Below, one piece after another: positions 18,674-28,683 of a stretch of 64,000 nucleotides of DNA. Under the pieces are notes generated by a model, which saw nothing but the letters and a program-made list of their open reading frames with translations, was not told the DNA's origin and made no database searches. Numbering within the stretch: position 1 is the stretch's first letter; every line of letters starts with the position of its first letter. The position numbers and the translations under genes are program-made. The stretch comes from Stentor roeselii (taxonomy: Eukaryota > Ciliophora > Heterotrichea > Heterotrichida > Stentoridae), in assembly GCA_006503475.1 (NCBI GenBank), contig RSEH01000135.1:1-64000 (forward strand). Reading direction: 5' to 3'.

Positions 18674-19720
18674 ATGATGGAGTTTCCGATGTACTCATTT
18701 GGAGTAAAATGTTTGAAGTTTTCAAAACAAGGAAATTTGCTTTTTTCCGGAGACTCTTCAGGAACTCTAAGCATTTTCGATTATCCTTACAAAAACCATC
18801 ACTTTATAGAAAAATCGAATGATTACCAAGAATGTGAAGCAGATGATTCCAGCTTACTTTCAATAAATCGACTTGAAGTCCACTGTTCATCTGAAACTCG
18901 TGCATATTTAACAGCAGCAATCGACAAATCAATAAAATTTTTCAAAGTCCATCGTGAGCCAGGGGAAGAAGGAAGTCGCTACACAGGTAAAATTGACAGT
19001 TCACTAGAAGGTGTTCATGAATGCACAATAAACAGTTTGTCCTTCTGCTCTACAAATTCAAGTTTTATCTCATCAGACGACTTGAATCTTTACCTTTGGG
19101 ACCTAAGCCGTCGTGATCAAGTTTTCCATTTGGTGAGTCACAAGCAGACAGTGCAAGAAATCGATGAAGTGATAACATCTTCTAAGTTTCACCCAAGTCA
19201 TTCTTATGAATTCCTCTGGACCAGTACAAACGGCACTATTCGTGTCGGTGACTTGAGAACAAAGCTGATAATGGACAAACCTACTCAATCTTTTAAATAC
19301 TCCTCAAGTTCAGCTTGGCTTTATGAAGACCTGGTGAAAAGTATCTCATATGCTGAGTTCTGTAAAGAACATTGCTCTATTGTCGCTCGAGATTATTTCA
19401 CTGTAAAGTTCTGGGATGTTAGAAATTCTTCTTCACCTTACCTCGTCACTGATATCGTCGAGGATAAGAACTTGACTATGAGGGAGGTCTATGAAAGTCA
19501 AGTCATTTATTTGGACTTTGAAGTTAAAGATTGTTTTGACTCAGAATTTGTAGTGACTGGAGGAAAAGGAGAGATTTTAATGATATCTAGAAATAATGGA
19601 AATATTCAAAGGCTTGAAGCTCTCACTCATGAGTTTGTGGTGCATGTTGATGTGAATGAAGAAGGGGTTGCCGCGTATGCGGCAACGAATTGTTTAGGGC
19701 TTTGTAGAGTTCATGTTTAA
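18674..19720 (+). CDS. PP2A regulatory subunit B55 (PR55-type WD40 protein)
   Basis: 348 residues of WD40 propeller. Diagnostic PR55 features are visible: ISSDDLNLYLWDLSRRD (B55 usually SADDLRINLWHLE), then ITSSKFHPSHSYEFLWTSTN followed by GTIRVGDLRTKLIMD (usually SSSKGTIRLCDMRASALCD). RDYFTVKFWDVRN (usually RDYLSVKIWDLN) and VVTGG near the end complete the match. B55 directs the PP2A phosphatase to mitotic and cytoskeletal substrates. At 348 residues it is about 100 shorter than animal B55, mostly through reduced loops. The start is the first of two adjacent ATGs; only 19 bp separate it from the divergent coiled-coil gene. Confidence 0.85.
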   Translation: MMEFPMYSFGVKCLKFSKQGNLLFSGDSSGTLSIFDYPYKNHHFIEKSNDYQECEADDSSLLSINRLEVHCSSETRAYLTAAIDKSIKFFKVHREPGEEGSRYTGKIDSSLEGVHECTINSLSFCSTNSSFISSDDLNLYLWDLSRRDQVFHLVSHKQTVQEIDEVITSSKFHPSHSYEFLWTSTNGTIRVGDLRTKLIMDKPTQSFKYSSSSAWLYEDLVKSISYAEFCKEHCSIVARDYFTVKFWDVRNSSSPYLVTDIVEDKNLTMREVYESQVIYLDFEVKDCFDSEFVVTGGKGEILMISRNNGNIQRLEALTHEFVVHVDVNEEGVAAYAATNCLGLCRVHV

Positions 19721-19742
19721 GTAAAATTTGTGTTAGTTAGAG

Positions 19743-20831
19743 TTAAGGCTTCAGACATGAACAAAAAATTTTTTTCCATTCACTCGGCCTGGTGACTGAA
19801 AGTTCGAAAACTGATGAGCCGTTTAAGAACTTTTGACTTGAACCCACCATCAAATTAAACGATTTTTGGACTAGGACTGAAAAAAACATCTGATTTTTTT
19901 TGTTTTCGGCAAGGATTTCATTGTCGTTTATCAGGATTTTTAAACTGTTTTTTAACTCTTTGGTGGAAAACTCGTAGTTTTTGCCGATGAAGAACTGGGA
20001 AAGGTTGGAACAGTTCACGAGGAATAAAAAGTTTTTTTTTGAATTGAAGACTGGAGGTTTTAATATCATCAGATATTTTGAATAAATTGTGAAACGGGAA
20101 AAAATGTTGTAGGTGGATGAAGGGAAGGAGTAGTCTTCGTGGATTTTAGATAAGCAATTTTCGCAGTAGAGGTTTTCCCAGATTACTTCGGTGTAGAAAC
20201 CTTTGGGGGTTATTTGGAATTTACTGTTGATCCACTGGTCGAAACAATTTAAGTGGATGAAACCCATGCCTCCTGAACATTTACAAGGGTTGAAGAATGG
20301 ATCTTCAGGAGTATCACTTGTTTCCAAACAAATTCTACAGAAATTTTCACTATAATGTAAAATATCAGGATTACTGGTCAAACTATTAAGGCTCATTCTA
20401 TCCAGTGTTGGTTTGAAAGGAGAAAAACAGGCATCAAAAATAGATTTTTCAAAGTTAGTCACACAATTATCAGTAAATCCAGAAACTCTCTTCAAAATCA
20501 TGACTGAACCAAAAACCTGAAAAGTGTCTCCCTGAGCAAGTCTGAAAACATTTGAACTTTTCTTTCCAACAACCATCCAAAAATCATCAGAATAAGAAAG
20601 AATCTTCGTTTCTTGATGTTTAAACTCGAACCCATCATTAATTTTCTTTATTTTCGCCACTTTTCTAAAGTTCCCACAAGAAATTTCATTGTTTTCTAAA
20701 GGTAATACCTGAAATTCTCTTTCAAGTTTCATGATAACAACAGTTTGATCCCAGACCTGTTGTCTAATGACAGATCCTTCTTTCCAGTTCTTTTTGTTGA
20801 AATCTTTAATTTTCAGATGTAAAGAAAACAT
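19743..20831 (-). CDS. RING-CH (RINGv) ubiquitin-ligase-like protein
   Basis: 362 residues. A C4HC3 RING-CH finger is complete: Cys165 and Cys168 (FCRICLE), Cys183 and Cys185 (NPCKCSG), His193, Cys196, Cys223 and Cys226 (LYCENC), with the typical Trp200. MARCH-type enzymes with this finger carry membrane helices; none is seen here, so this is a soluble relative. The segment before the finger (about 25-115) is beta-rich and ends GDTFQVFGSVMILKRV. The tail (about 245-350) is also beta-rich. Either could be FHA-like, as in some ciliate RING-CH proteins, but the key FHA residues are not clear. The ATG lies 13 bp after the anoctamin stop on the same strand. Confidence 0.8.
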   Translation of the reverse strand: MFSLHLKIKDFNKKNWKEGSVIRQQVWDQTVVIMKLEREFQVLPLENNEISCGNFRKVAKIKKINDGFEFKHQETKILSYSDDFWMVVGKKSSNVFRLAQGDTFQVFGSVMILKRVSGFTDNCVTNFEKSIFDACFSPFKPTLDRMSLNSLTSNPDILHYSENFCRICLETSDTPEDPFFNPCKCSGGMGFIHLNCFDQWINSKFQITPKGFYTEVIWENLYCENCLSKIHEDYSFPSSTYNIFSRFTIYSKYLMILKPPVFNSKKNFLFLVNCSNLSQFFIGKNYEFSTKELKNSLKILINDNEILAENKKNQMFFSVLVQKSFNLMVGSSQKFLNGSSVFELSVTRPSEWKKIFCSCLKP

Positions 20832-20844
20832 TTATATCTCCTAA

Positions 20845-22896
20845 CTATTCATTATCCTTAAAGTGAACTTGTATATCAGTAGTAAATGCGCAGTTATGAG
20901 CTTTTTTCCCTCCACTAAGACTAACGTTCTTATAAAAATACTGATCCTTTAAAATTTTATGCTTTTTTTCCAGGTCAAGAGTGACTTTAAAATTTTTCGG
21001 GTAATATTTCAAAATCATGACCATTAAAAATATCGACAAATGTTCAACTACCACAAAAACCTTCCATCGTCCTTCAAGTGGCAAGTCAAAAATATTCGCT
21101 GTGAAGATCATCAAGGCCGTATTGGTGACGACTCCAACAATAGACAAAAAGTGGATCACATCTTCCCAGACTCCAATATTTTCAGCTTGTCTTGGGAAGG
21201 GTCTTTTGAAGAGAGTGAAGAATTTAAAAGCGTCTCCTTTGATTTCTAACACGTTGAAGACCCAGTAAATAATAGGGCCTAAAGGGAAGGCTACACAAAA
21301 GAAGATGATGTACCCGAGGTTCATGACTACTTCGAGGTACTCGTTTAAAATGACTAGTGTTTCTTGCTTGCCTTGACGTTCGGCTGATGAGATGTCTAAA
21401 CGCGCTTGTTGACCTTGTTGGACCATTTTTTGGACTTTTTCTTCTTCGCTCTTCCAGAGAGAACGGGCTTTTAGAACAGGTGAACCGATTTCGATCACGT
21501 TGAATATCATATTCAGACCGAACATCACCCAGAGGTTGTAGTTTAGTTCTTTCATGCAGTTGTTGTTATCGCAACCGTCCCAGTGCTCCTTTATGAATGC
21601 GATGTAATAAAGACTGATGAAGTAGTTTACGAACTGGTAACCTACTTTCTTTACTATCAATCCGTTCTCGTATTCAGTCTCAGTCTTATGATTTTCCCAG
21701 TCGTTCAACCTCACCGCCATGGCATCGTAAACCAAGTTCATAACATAAATCTGAAGAGTATTCAAAGTCGCAATCAACATCGGTCCCCACCCTCTTTCTC
21801 CCCCTTTAATAAGCAAAGCTCTATAAAAAAACAATGACAAAGTAAAAGCAACAACAAGTCCAACCATAAAAAAAGTACTTAAACTTGTCACTATCTGTCT
21901 CTGTATCTTTATTTTACGATCAAAAACCTTTTCAAGTTCTCCAGTCACCGAGTTTCTCACAAGTTTCCCTAAAAACTGTTCTCTTTCAATTTCTTTTAAT
22001 TTACACCCACGAGTTCCAAACTTTAAAGAAAGAAGATTCGACTTTCGCTGCCATTTTATCTGAAACATTGCACACCATAAGCAAACAAGTAAGGCAAAGG
22101 CGAGTTCGACCCATCTGTAATAAACTCCTTCGTGATCTGAGCCCCAAAACCACCCGATGAGCCAGACAAGGATTCCCAAGATTCCTAGAAGAAGAAGTTC
22201 TTTTGCGTAGAACTCAAGCCAGATGAAGTAAAGACAAAGCTTTTCACCGAAGTAGTCTCTTAGTTTTGATATGTCGAGACTTTTAAGATTGAAGGATAAG
22301 AGATGATCTTTTAGAGAGGTTAGATCTTCTTGGTTGTGAAGAGGGTAAAAGTCGATTAGGATCTTGTATTTTACTAAAGCTTCTATTTTTATGTGACCAC
22401 GGATTATTTCTTCCATTAAGTGAATCCGGTCCACATCCCTCAACAACTTTCCATTAAATCTCTGATAAATCTCAACTTTCTTCGCTTCAAAGGGTACATA
22501 CGGCATATTCTCCTGAACAATCTCATTATCACCAAGTTCCTTCTTAACCCTCATCAAAAAGCAGGTACTTTCAGCTTCCCTCAACAAAACATCATCATCA
22601 TACTGCACCTTGCAAAATATTTCATCATTATCCCTGCTCCTAAAGCAATAAGTCCCCATTCCACAATGTTGATGCAAGATCTCAACAACAGCTTCTCTCA
22701 TTTTTTCCAATACCGAAAACCAGTCACTATCCTTCATCATGTAAAGTTCATTCAAAGAGGGCATCGCAGAAGGATTTTCAAACTTTTCAATAGAATCTTT
22801 TCCGAAGACTTCCTGTAAGATCTCAGACAACCCTTCAACTTTTTTGCTTTTGTGGCTTTCATCAGCTTTGTTGAAATGCAAAACGAGCAAAAACAT
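20845..22896 (-). CDS. Anoctamin (TMEM16-family channel or scramblase)
   Basis: 683 residues. Family hallmarks include RDYFGEKLCLYFIWLEFYAK (about 208-227) at the first membrane helix, and RLNDWENHKTETEYENGLIV (about 400-419) before the pore helices. QFVNYFISLYYIAFIKE follows. About ten hydrophobic segments are visible. TMEM16 proteins are Ca2+-activated chloride channels or lipid scramblases; conserved Asn/Glu-rich helices suggest Ca2+ binding, but channel and scramblase cannot be told apart here. The N-terminal cytosolic domain is about 200 residues. It diverges from the WD40 gene at 22915 with 18 bp between ATGs. Confidence 0.92.
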   Translation of the reverse strand: MFLLVLHFNKADESHKSKKVEGLSEILQEVFGKDSIEKFENPSAMPSLNELYMMKDSDWFSVLEKMREAVVEILHQHCGMGTYCFRSRDNDEIFCKVQYDDDVLLREAESTCFLMRVKKELGDNEIVQENMPYVPFEAKKVEIYQRFNGKLLRDVDRIHLMEEIIRGHIKIEALVKYKILIDFYPLHNQEDLTSLKDHLLSFNLKSLDISKLRDYFGEKLCLYFIWLEFYAKELLLLGILGILVWLIGWFWGSDHEGVYYRWVELAFALLVCLWCAMFQIKWQRKSNLLSLKFGTRGCKLKEIEREQFLGKLVRNSVTGELEKVFDRKIKIQRQIVTSLSTFFMVGLVVAFTLSLFFYRALLIKGGERGWGPMLIATLNTLQIYVMNLVYDAMAVRLNDWENHKTETEYENGLIVKKVGYQFVNYFISLYYIAFIKEHWDGCDNNNCMKELNYNLWVMFGLNMIFNVIEIGSPVLKARSLWKSEEEKVQKMVQQGQQARLDISSAERQGKQETLVILNEYLEVVMNLGYIIFFCVAFPLGPIIYWVFNVLEIKGDAFKFFTLFKRPFPRQAENIGVWEDVIHFLSIVGVVTNTALMIFTANIFDLPLEGRWKVFVVVEHLSIFLMVMILKYYPKNFKVTLDLEKKHKILKDQYFYKNVSLSGGKKAHNCAFTTDIQVHFKDNE

Positions 22897-22914
22897 TATA
22901 AACTATTTTAAACT

Positions 22915-25900
22915 ATGTCTGGAGACCCTTCTCAATACATAAGAAATCGTGAAGAGACTTTAGAAAGTTCTTCAGCGAGTTTAGATGATTCTCATGAAGA
23001 GCAGATGGTTCCTTATAAAGGGAAATACTCGGCTGAAAGACTCATGATGATGCTTGATAAGGAACGTTTGGAGGCACTTGAAGAAGAGTTTAATGAACAT
23101 CCTGATGGAATTGAATTGCATAATTTTATTTGGCTTATGAAGTGCGCCATGACTGTCGCTCCTGAGGAAAAAGCTGACTTGGTACTTGGACTTTATTATT
23201 TGTTTCAAGAAATTGATATTAATGGAGATGAGCATATGGAATGGTCCGAGTTTACTCAGTATATTATTGATGCTGTTATGGGCCAACAGACCAAAGAACG
23301 TTCAGAAGACAAAGACCTGACCCCAGCTGAAATAATGGAATTAGCCCATTCACACAAGTCTCGAAGATACCAGCTTTCCAAGTTGATTGACCGTAACTTC
23401 CACGGCGGTTTCTTGAAGCAAGTGACTTATCACCAGGCCTTAGACTTAGTAAGTGTCGTTGAGATGGGTTCTGACTCAGTGAAGTTATTCAACACGTTAT
23501 CAGAGTTAAAAGTGACAATAACTCCTAAATACAAGACAAACGGCTTCGTCCTTTCAATGGCTTACTCCGAACGTGAGTATTTGATGGTCCTGGCTTCGAG
23601 TGACCGTCGTTTTTATTGTTATGAAAAAGAAAATAACAGTTATCGCTTTTTGAACTCCTTTCAAACAAATTATATTCATCTTATTATTTGGAACTTTGAA
23701 CTTAATAATGTTTGGGCTACTGCTTGTGATGATTTCTCAGTTAGGTGCTGGGATATGCGGAAAGGAGAGGAAATTTGTAGGTTTTTAGGACATTCACAAA
23801 CTATTCTAGATGCTGTTGAGATCAAGAATCCTTTTTGTTTTGCTACTGCTTCACTTGATGGAATGATTTTTTTGTGGGATTTGAATGAGAGAAGGAGTCT
23901 TGGAACTCTTAGTGGAAAACATGTTAGAGGCGTGAGATCAATCGACTACAGTTCAGAATACGGAGGTAACATCGTAAGTGTCGGTTACGAGCGAGACATC
24001 CACGTATGGAGTCCAGAAGTGACATTATCCAAATGTTACACAGGTAAGCTAGAAGGACACAACTGTCCTGTGGTAAGTTGCAAGTTCTTCAAAGGCCGTC
24101 CGATCTGCGTATCAGTCGACGAAAAGTGCAACACAAGAATTTGGGACATCCGGCAACTGACCTGTCTACAAATCATAACTCACGACAAAGGAAAAATCGA
24201 GGTATCAAAGTTAGTCACAATCACAAAGCACGACAAGTTCATCATCGCAGGGCGAAGACTTATCTGGTACGAGCTGTTAAAAGACTCTCTTCTAAAAAAC
24301 AACTATAAAGACGTAAACCCTATTTATGCAGACTTCAACACTTATTACTTACAATTCGTAGTTCTTACTAAATTTGACATGCGGGTTTACGACTGTATCA
24401 ATGGAAAACTTCGGAAAATTTACACGGATATGCAAGACCCTCGCACTGAATCAGAACTAAGCGCAATGGTACTTGACCACCGTCATCGAATCAGCATCAT
24501 TGGGGATAATTCAGGGTCGATTAGAGCTTATAACTTCGCAAATGGTGCACTGATGAAAAAGATCAACAATGAAATAAAAGAAAATATTTTCGCTTCAGAT
24601 GAAGAAGAAGCTGAAACTGAAGAAGTAAAAAAAAAAGCAGATGATTGGAATTCTGAGATTTCTGCACTTTTTTTTTGTAATGAAGATAAAATTTTAATCG
24701 CTTCTAGTTGGGACTCGAGTATTATGGTTTATGATATGAAGGATATTGAAGAGGTTAATTTGTTGAGGATTATGAAAGGTGGACATGCAGGTTCTGACAT
24801 AACCTGCATTACTTATTCACCTTTTCTTTCTTTAGTCGCTTCTGGGTCGAGTAATGGAATAGTCTCGGTTTGGGATTTTGAAATAGGAAAATTAGAAGGA
24901 TCTGTTTTTGGACATAAACGCGACATCACCTGCATCGCTTTTTTAGAACCTTACCCAGCGATGTTAACTTGTTCTTTAGACGGAATGATTTGCTTGTGGA
25001 ATGTGAAACCTAGTTTAGGAAAACAAGGATTTCGTTGCATTGGACGTTTTAAAAACATGTCCTGGAGTGGTTCACTTGATGAAAAAACTCCGATTACAGT
25101 AGCGGCTAATGTGATTAGCACCTGCAAAGGCATTCGACGTATTAAGCGAAAAAAGTACATCAGGCAAAAAATCATCGACCCGAAACATAACCAAGAAAAA
25201 AATTGTCAAACTTTTAAAACTCGAGAAGGCGAAAAACTCGTTGAAAGCGATGAAGAAAGTCTTTATGAATGGGTTGAAGACCCGGTGAATGAAGTGATGG
25301 AAGACCCTTTCTCAAAAGAAGTCCGAGAACGTTCTTTTGTTTACATTGCTGACTCGAAAGGCTTCGTCAAAATCTGGTCCTTTGAAGGTCTTTTATTGAA
25401 GAAAAAGATAGAAAAACTTGATAGAATGGCAAGAGACAAGGCTTCTTATAACCCGAGAAGAAAAGATATAAAAAATGCAGAGTCTGATGTGAAGTACTGG
25501 AGAAAAGAACTGGAAAATGAAGACTTTCCGATTATTGTGGATTCTGAGATTGATGTATTGGTTAGAGAATGGAAGGCACATGATGAGTTAATTATTACTC
25601 TTAGGCCTATTCTTGAACCGAAGACTGTCATGACCTGCTCACAGGACAGGTTTCTTAAAGTCTGGAGTCGGAAAGGAAACTTGATGGGAGTTATTAACTT
25701 ATGCTCACCTGAAGTACCCAAAAAGTGGAAATTTCCTTATGACTGGGATGCGAAAAGACTTGCTGATATTAATAAAGTCGTTGAGGTTCTCTCACTTATT
25801 GAGGAAAAAGTTGATATTAATCCGAATTTAATACCTGCCGGACCTGCCAAGAAAAAAAAGAAATTAAAAATTCAGAAAAAGACGACTAATGTCGTTGTTA

Positions 25901-26601
25901 GTAAAAAAGTTAGTGCTAGTCAACCTGCTCCTTATGATTTAGAAGATTTTTATGAAGATGATTATGAAGAACCACCGGAACGACCTGGTCACTTAAATAG
26001 AAAATTAGAAGATCTTGACCCAGAATTAAAAAAACTTCTTGACGACCTTGACGAGAAAAGAAAAGCTGAATACGAAGACCTAGGCCCAAAAGATTCCAAC
26101 AAAAAGCACCAAAAGCCCCGAAGAGGTTACGAAGAGCCTCGAAAGCAAGACCCAAAATCCAACAAACTTCCAAAAATCCATTCAGGAAGAGTAAAAAATA
26201 AACCATCTCATGAAAAAATCGAGCCAAACACTGCAAGACTATTAAAAAAAGAAAGTAAACAAGTGACAGACACCCACTTGCATCATAAAATCCACGAAGT
26301 TAAAAGACCTATCATCGGTGCTGCTCCCAATGGCCTTAACAGCAACTTTTTAATGAAAAAGTTAGGAAAAGCCAAGTTTAAGAAAGAATTAACCTGCGAT
26401 GTTCGCTTTCAACCTGGGGAATCAGTTCGCATGTTGAACAGGGCGATTTCCACTCAGAGCTTTTTACAGTCCTCGGTCTTATCGCCTTATACGGAAGATT
26501 TGAAGACTTTGATTAAAAAGAACGAGACTGTTAAGAATTTGACGAAAAATAATCAGGTCAAAAGCAGTGAAAATTTGAATTTATTGACGCGAAGAAACTA
26601 G
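22915..26601 (+). CDS. EF-hand plus WD40 axonemal-type protein (WDR49/CFAP337-like)
   Basis: 1228 residues. An N-terminal EF-hand pair region has one canonical loop at 101-112 (DINGDEHMEWSE). At least ten WD40 repeats follow (for example VWATACDDFSVRCWDM, FATASLDGMIFLWDL, AMLTCSLDGMICLWNV, TVMTCSQDRFLKVWSR), forming probably two propellers. The C terminus is long, Lys/Glu/Pro-rich and disordered. EF-hand followed by two WD40 propellers is the layout of WDR49/WDR64 (CFAP337) proteins of the ciliary axoneme; that assignment rests on architecture. A 15-mer at 23449-23463 (GTAAGTGTCGTTGAG) has intron-like ends but lies in frame without a stop, and is kept as coding. Confidence 0.85.
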   Translation: MSGDPSQYIRNREETLESSSASLDDSHEEQMVPYKGKYSAERLMMMLDKERLEALEEEFNEHPDGIELHNFIWLMKCAMTVAPEEKADLVLGLYYLFQEIDINGDEHMEWSEFTQYIIDAVMGQQTKERSEDKDLTPAEIMELAHSHKSRRYQLSKLIDRNFHGGFLKQVTYHQALDLVSVVEMGSDSVKLFNTLSELKVTITPKYKTNGFVLSMAYSEREYLMVLASSDRRFYCYEKENNSYRFLNSFQTNYIHLIIWNFELNNVWATACDDFSVRCWDMRKGEEICRFLGHSQTILDAVEIKNPFCFATASLDGMIFLWDLNERRSLGTLSGKHVRGVRSIDYSSEYGGNIVSVGYERDIHVWSPEVTLSKCYTGKLEGHNCPVVSCKFFKGRPICVSVDEKCNTRIWDIRQLTCLQIITHDKGKIEVSKLVTITKHDKFIIAGRRLIWYELLKDSLLKNNYKDVNPIYADFNTYYLQFVVLTKFDMRVYDCINGKLRKIYTDMQDPRTESELSAMVLDHRHRISIIGDNSGSIRAYNFANGALMKKINNEIKENIFASDEEEAETEEVKKKADDWNSEISALFFCNEDKILIASSWDSSIMVYDMKDIEEVNLLRIMKGGHAGSDITCITYSPFLSLVASGSSNGIVSVWDFEIGKLEGSVFGHKRDITCIAFLEPYPAMLTCSLDGMICLWNVKPSLGKQGFRCIGRFKNMSWSGSLDEKTPITVAANVISTCKGIRRIKRKKYIRQKIIDPKHNQEKNCQTFKTREGEKLVESDEESLYEWVEDPVNEVMEDPFSKEVRERSFVYIADSKGFVKIWSFEGLLLKKKIEKLDRMARDKASYNPRRKDIKNAESDVKYWRKELENEDFPIIVDSEIDVLVREWKAHDELIITLRPILEPKTVMTCSQDRFLKVWSRKGNLMGVINLCSPEVPKKWKFPYDWDAKRLADINKVVEVLSLIEEKVDINPNLIPAGPAKKKKKLKIQKKTTNVVVSKKVSASQPAPYDLEDFYEDDYEEPPERPGHLNRKLEDLDPELKKLLDDLDEKRKAEYEDLGPKDSNKKHQKPRRGYEEPRKQDPKSNKLPKIHSGRVKNKPSHEKIEPNTARLLKKESKQVTDTHLHHKIHEVKRPIIGAAPNGLNSNFLMKKLGKAKFKKELTCDVRFQPGESVRMLNRAISTQSFLQSSVLSPYTEDLKTLIKKNETVKNLTKNNQVKSSENLNLLTRRN

Positions 26602-26674
26602 TCGATAGAATTATTCGGTTTTTATGTTTTCTTTATTTTCATTATTAATTAGGAAAAATTCAAATATATCACTA

Positions 26675-27790
26675 ATGGAACCTAAGAGAAGAACTAACAA
26701 TACAAAGGCTGTGGTCCATAATATTTCTACGGCTTCAGCGAAGGTAGGGGAAATTAACAGCTCGCTTCAGAGACTTTCCATTAATGAACGAGTCAGTCAC
26801 ACCTATACATCTGATAAAGTTGTCGGAAACGGCACTTTTGGAGTGGTCTACCAGGCAACAATAGCCGAGACAGGTGAGAAAGTAGCAATAAAAAAGGTAT
26901 TCCAAGACAAGCGGTACAAGAACCGTGAATACGAGATAATGAAAGAGCTTTCACACAACAACGTAGTAGGTCTACGCCACGCGTTTTACACTCAAGGCGA
27001 GAAGCCCGACGAGGTGTTCCTAAACCTGGTGATGGAGTACTTTCCAGAGACTCTCTACCGAGTAGTGAAGAACTACGGCCGTACCCGTCAGCCTATTCCT
27101 CCAATAATAGCAAAACTTTACAGTTACCAAATTCTTCGATCACTTGGTTACATCCACGCAATGGGCGTGTGTCATCGAGACATAAAGCCTCAGAACCTTC
27201 TGGTTGACACTTCAAGTCACAAGCTGGTCTTATGCGACTTCGGCTCTGCAAAGAAGCTGGTCAGGGGCGAGCCGAATGTGGCTTACATCTGCTCCAGGTA
27301 CTACAGAGCACCTGAGTTGATATTCGGCGCTACGGATTATACCACCGTGATCGATGTTTGGAGTGCTGGGTGTGTCATTGCGGAACTCTTCTTGTTTCAA
27401 CCTTTGTTCCCGGGAGAAAGCGCGGTGGACCAGTTGGTTGAAATTATTAAAGTTTTGGGAACTCCGACTCGAGAACAGATATTTGAGATGAACCCGAATT
27501 ATACTGAAGGAAGGTTCCCCGATATTAGACAAACACCTTGGGCAAGGGTGTTCAGGGGAAGGGCACCGGCGGATGCTATTGACTTGTTGTCTACTATGCT
27601 TGTTTATAGTCCTAATCGAAGACCTTCTGCTTATCAACTTATGGCACATCCTTTCTTTGATGAACTTAGGATGCAGGATGCTAAACTTCCTAATGGAGAA
27701 CCTTTACCTCATTTGTTTAATTGGAGTGATGTTGAAGTCAAGACTCACCCTGAACTTATAAGGAACTTGACTCCGAGTTGGTTTAGTTAA
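26675..27790 (+). CDS. GSK3: Glycogen synthase kinase 3 (GSK3/shaggy)
   Basis: 371 residues from ATG 26675 (MEPKRRTNN). An in-frame ATG at 26624 adds 17 hydrophobic residues in AT-rich DNA and is less likely. All kinase motifs are present: [12 protein letters not shown]-binding Lys73 in [18 protein letters not shown] and [10 protein letters not shown]. The GSK3 activation segment [13 protein letters not shown] keeps the autophosphorylated Tyr and the Arg residues that bind primed phospho-substrates. It ends LTPSWFS, close to the usual end of the conserved GSK3 core. Roles in eukaryotes include microtubule, glycogen and developmental control. It lies 73 bp after the WD40 gene on the same strand. 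Confidence 0.96.
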   Translation: MEPKRRTNNTKAVVHNISTASAKVGEINSSLQRLSINERVSHTYTSDKVVGNGTFGVVYQATIAETGEKVAIKKVFQDKRYKNREYEIMKELSHNNVVGLRHAFYTQGEKPDEVFLNLVMEYFPETLYRVVKNYGRTRQPIPPIIAKLYSYQILRSLGYIHAMGVCHRDIKPQNLLVDTSSHKLVLCDFGSAKKLVRGEPNVAYICSRYYRAPELIFGATDYTTVIDVWSAGCVIAELFLFQPLFPGESAVDQLVEIIKVLGTPTREQIFEMNPNYTEGRFPDIRQTPWARVFRGRAPADAIDLLSTMLVYSPNRRPSAYQLMAHPFFDELRMQDAKLPNGEPLPHLFNWSDVEVKTHPELIRNLTPSWFS

Positions 27791-27834
27791 GTAGAGTATT
27801 TTAGTGATTTAATCATTGAAAGTTAAAGTGTAAA

Positions 27835-28683
27835 TTAAGAATCAAGCCTTTTCAAACTTTCTCTTATCGATGCTTGGTGACGCTTTTTTAAGTCGAAGAG
27901 TTCTAAGTTTTTAGATTCAAGTTCTTGAGTTAGTTTGGATAGTTGTTCTCGAACTGAATCGATTTCTCCTGAGTCACTTTTTGAAATAAGAACTTTGTAT
28001 CTGCCAGTCAATTCAACAACAATCAACTCTACCTTTTCTATTTCCTTCTTCAATTCTTCATCTCCAAATCCAGAAGAAACATCTACTTTCTTTTTATCAT
28101 GAAAACATGACCCAGACCTTGAATTTTTCATCAAGGGTTTTTTTTCATTCATGCTCTTATTTTTATCTAAAATTTTTCCTCTTTCATCATTTTTTCTAAT
28201 AAGTTCACTTTCCCTCTTCTTCATTTTTTCAATCAAACATTCAAGGTTCAAAGTTTTTTTATTAGCGGCTGATTTGAATAAATCAAATTCTTTTTTAATC
28301 TGCAAGAGTTCTGAAGTAAGTTGTTCATTTTTCAACTGAAGCTCTTTATTAAAACCTTTAACTTTTTTCAGTTCATTTTTGAGAGCTTCATCATTCATCG
28401 GTTTTTGTATCATTTTTTTCAAATGCTGCATCTCTAAGGACCAGTTTTCTTTATCAATATCATATTGATCCTGAATTCTTTTAGTTTCTGATCTTGCAAA
28501 GTTGCACTGTTCCTGAAGAAATTTCACTTGTTCTTCAAGTTTCTCAACCTTAAGATTATGGGTCTGAACCGGGCTAGGCTTTCCTCTGACACTATGACTC
28601 AAAGTGGATTGATCTGATTTTAAAAACTCTTCTAGTTCGTGAAGATCCATCTCTTTTGCTGATTTCAGTTCTGGTTTATTCAT
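27835..28683 (-). CDS. Coiled-coil hypothetical protein
   Basis: 282 residues, ATG at 28681-28683. Predicted coiled coil at about 45-155 and 205-275, with a Lys/Ser-rich hinge around 160-200. The first 20 residues (MNKPELKSAKEMDLHELEEF) look like an amphipathic helix. No family is recognised. Its stop lies 44 bp from that of GSK3, which converges on it. Confidence 0.6.
   Translation of the reverse strand: MNKPELKSAKEMDLHELEEFLKSDQSTLSHSVRGKPSPVQTHNLKVEKLEEQVKFLQEQCNFARSETKRIQDQYDIDKENWSLEMQHLKKMIQKPMNDEALKNELKKVKGFNKELQLKNEQLTSELLQIKKEFDLFKSAANKKTLNLECLIEKMKKRESELIRKNDERGKILDKNKSMNEKKPLMKNSRSGSCFHDKKKVDVSSGFGDEELKKEIEKVELIVVELTGRYKVLISKSDSGEIDSVREQLSKLTQELESKNLELFDLKKRHQASIRESLKRLDS

Noticed and set aside
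18655-18774. N-terminal extension of the coiled-coil gene
   Set aside because: It would overlap the WD40 sequence of the B55 subunit on the other strand and is not coiled coil.
26624-26674. Alternative earlier start of GSK3
   Set aside because: The 17 added residues are hydrophobic and lie in untranslated-like AT-rich DNA; a typical polar GSK3 N terminus starts at 26675.
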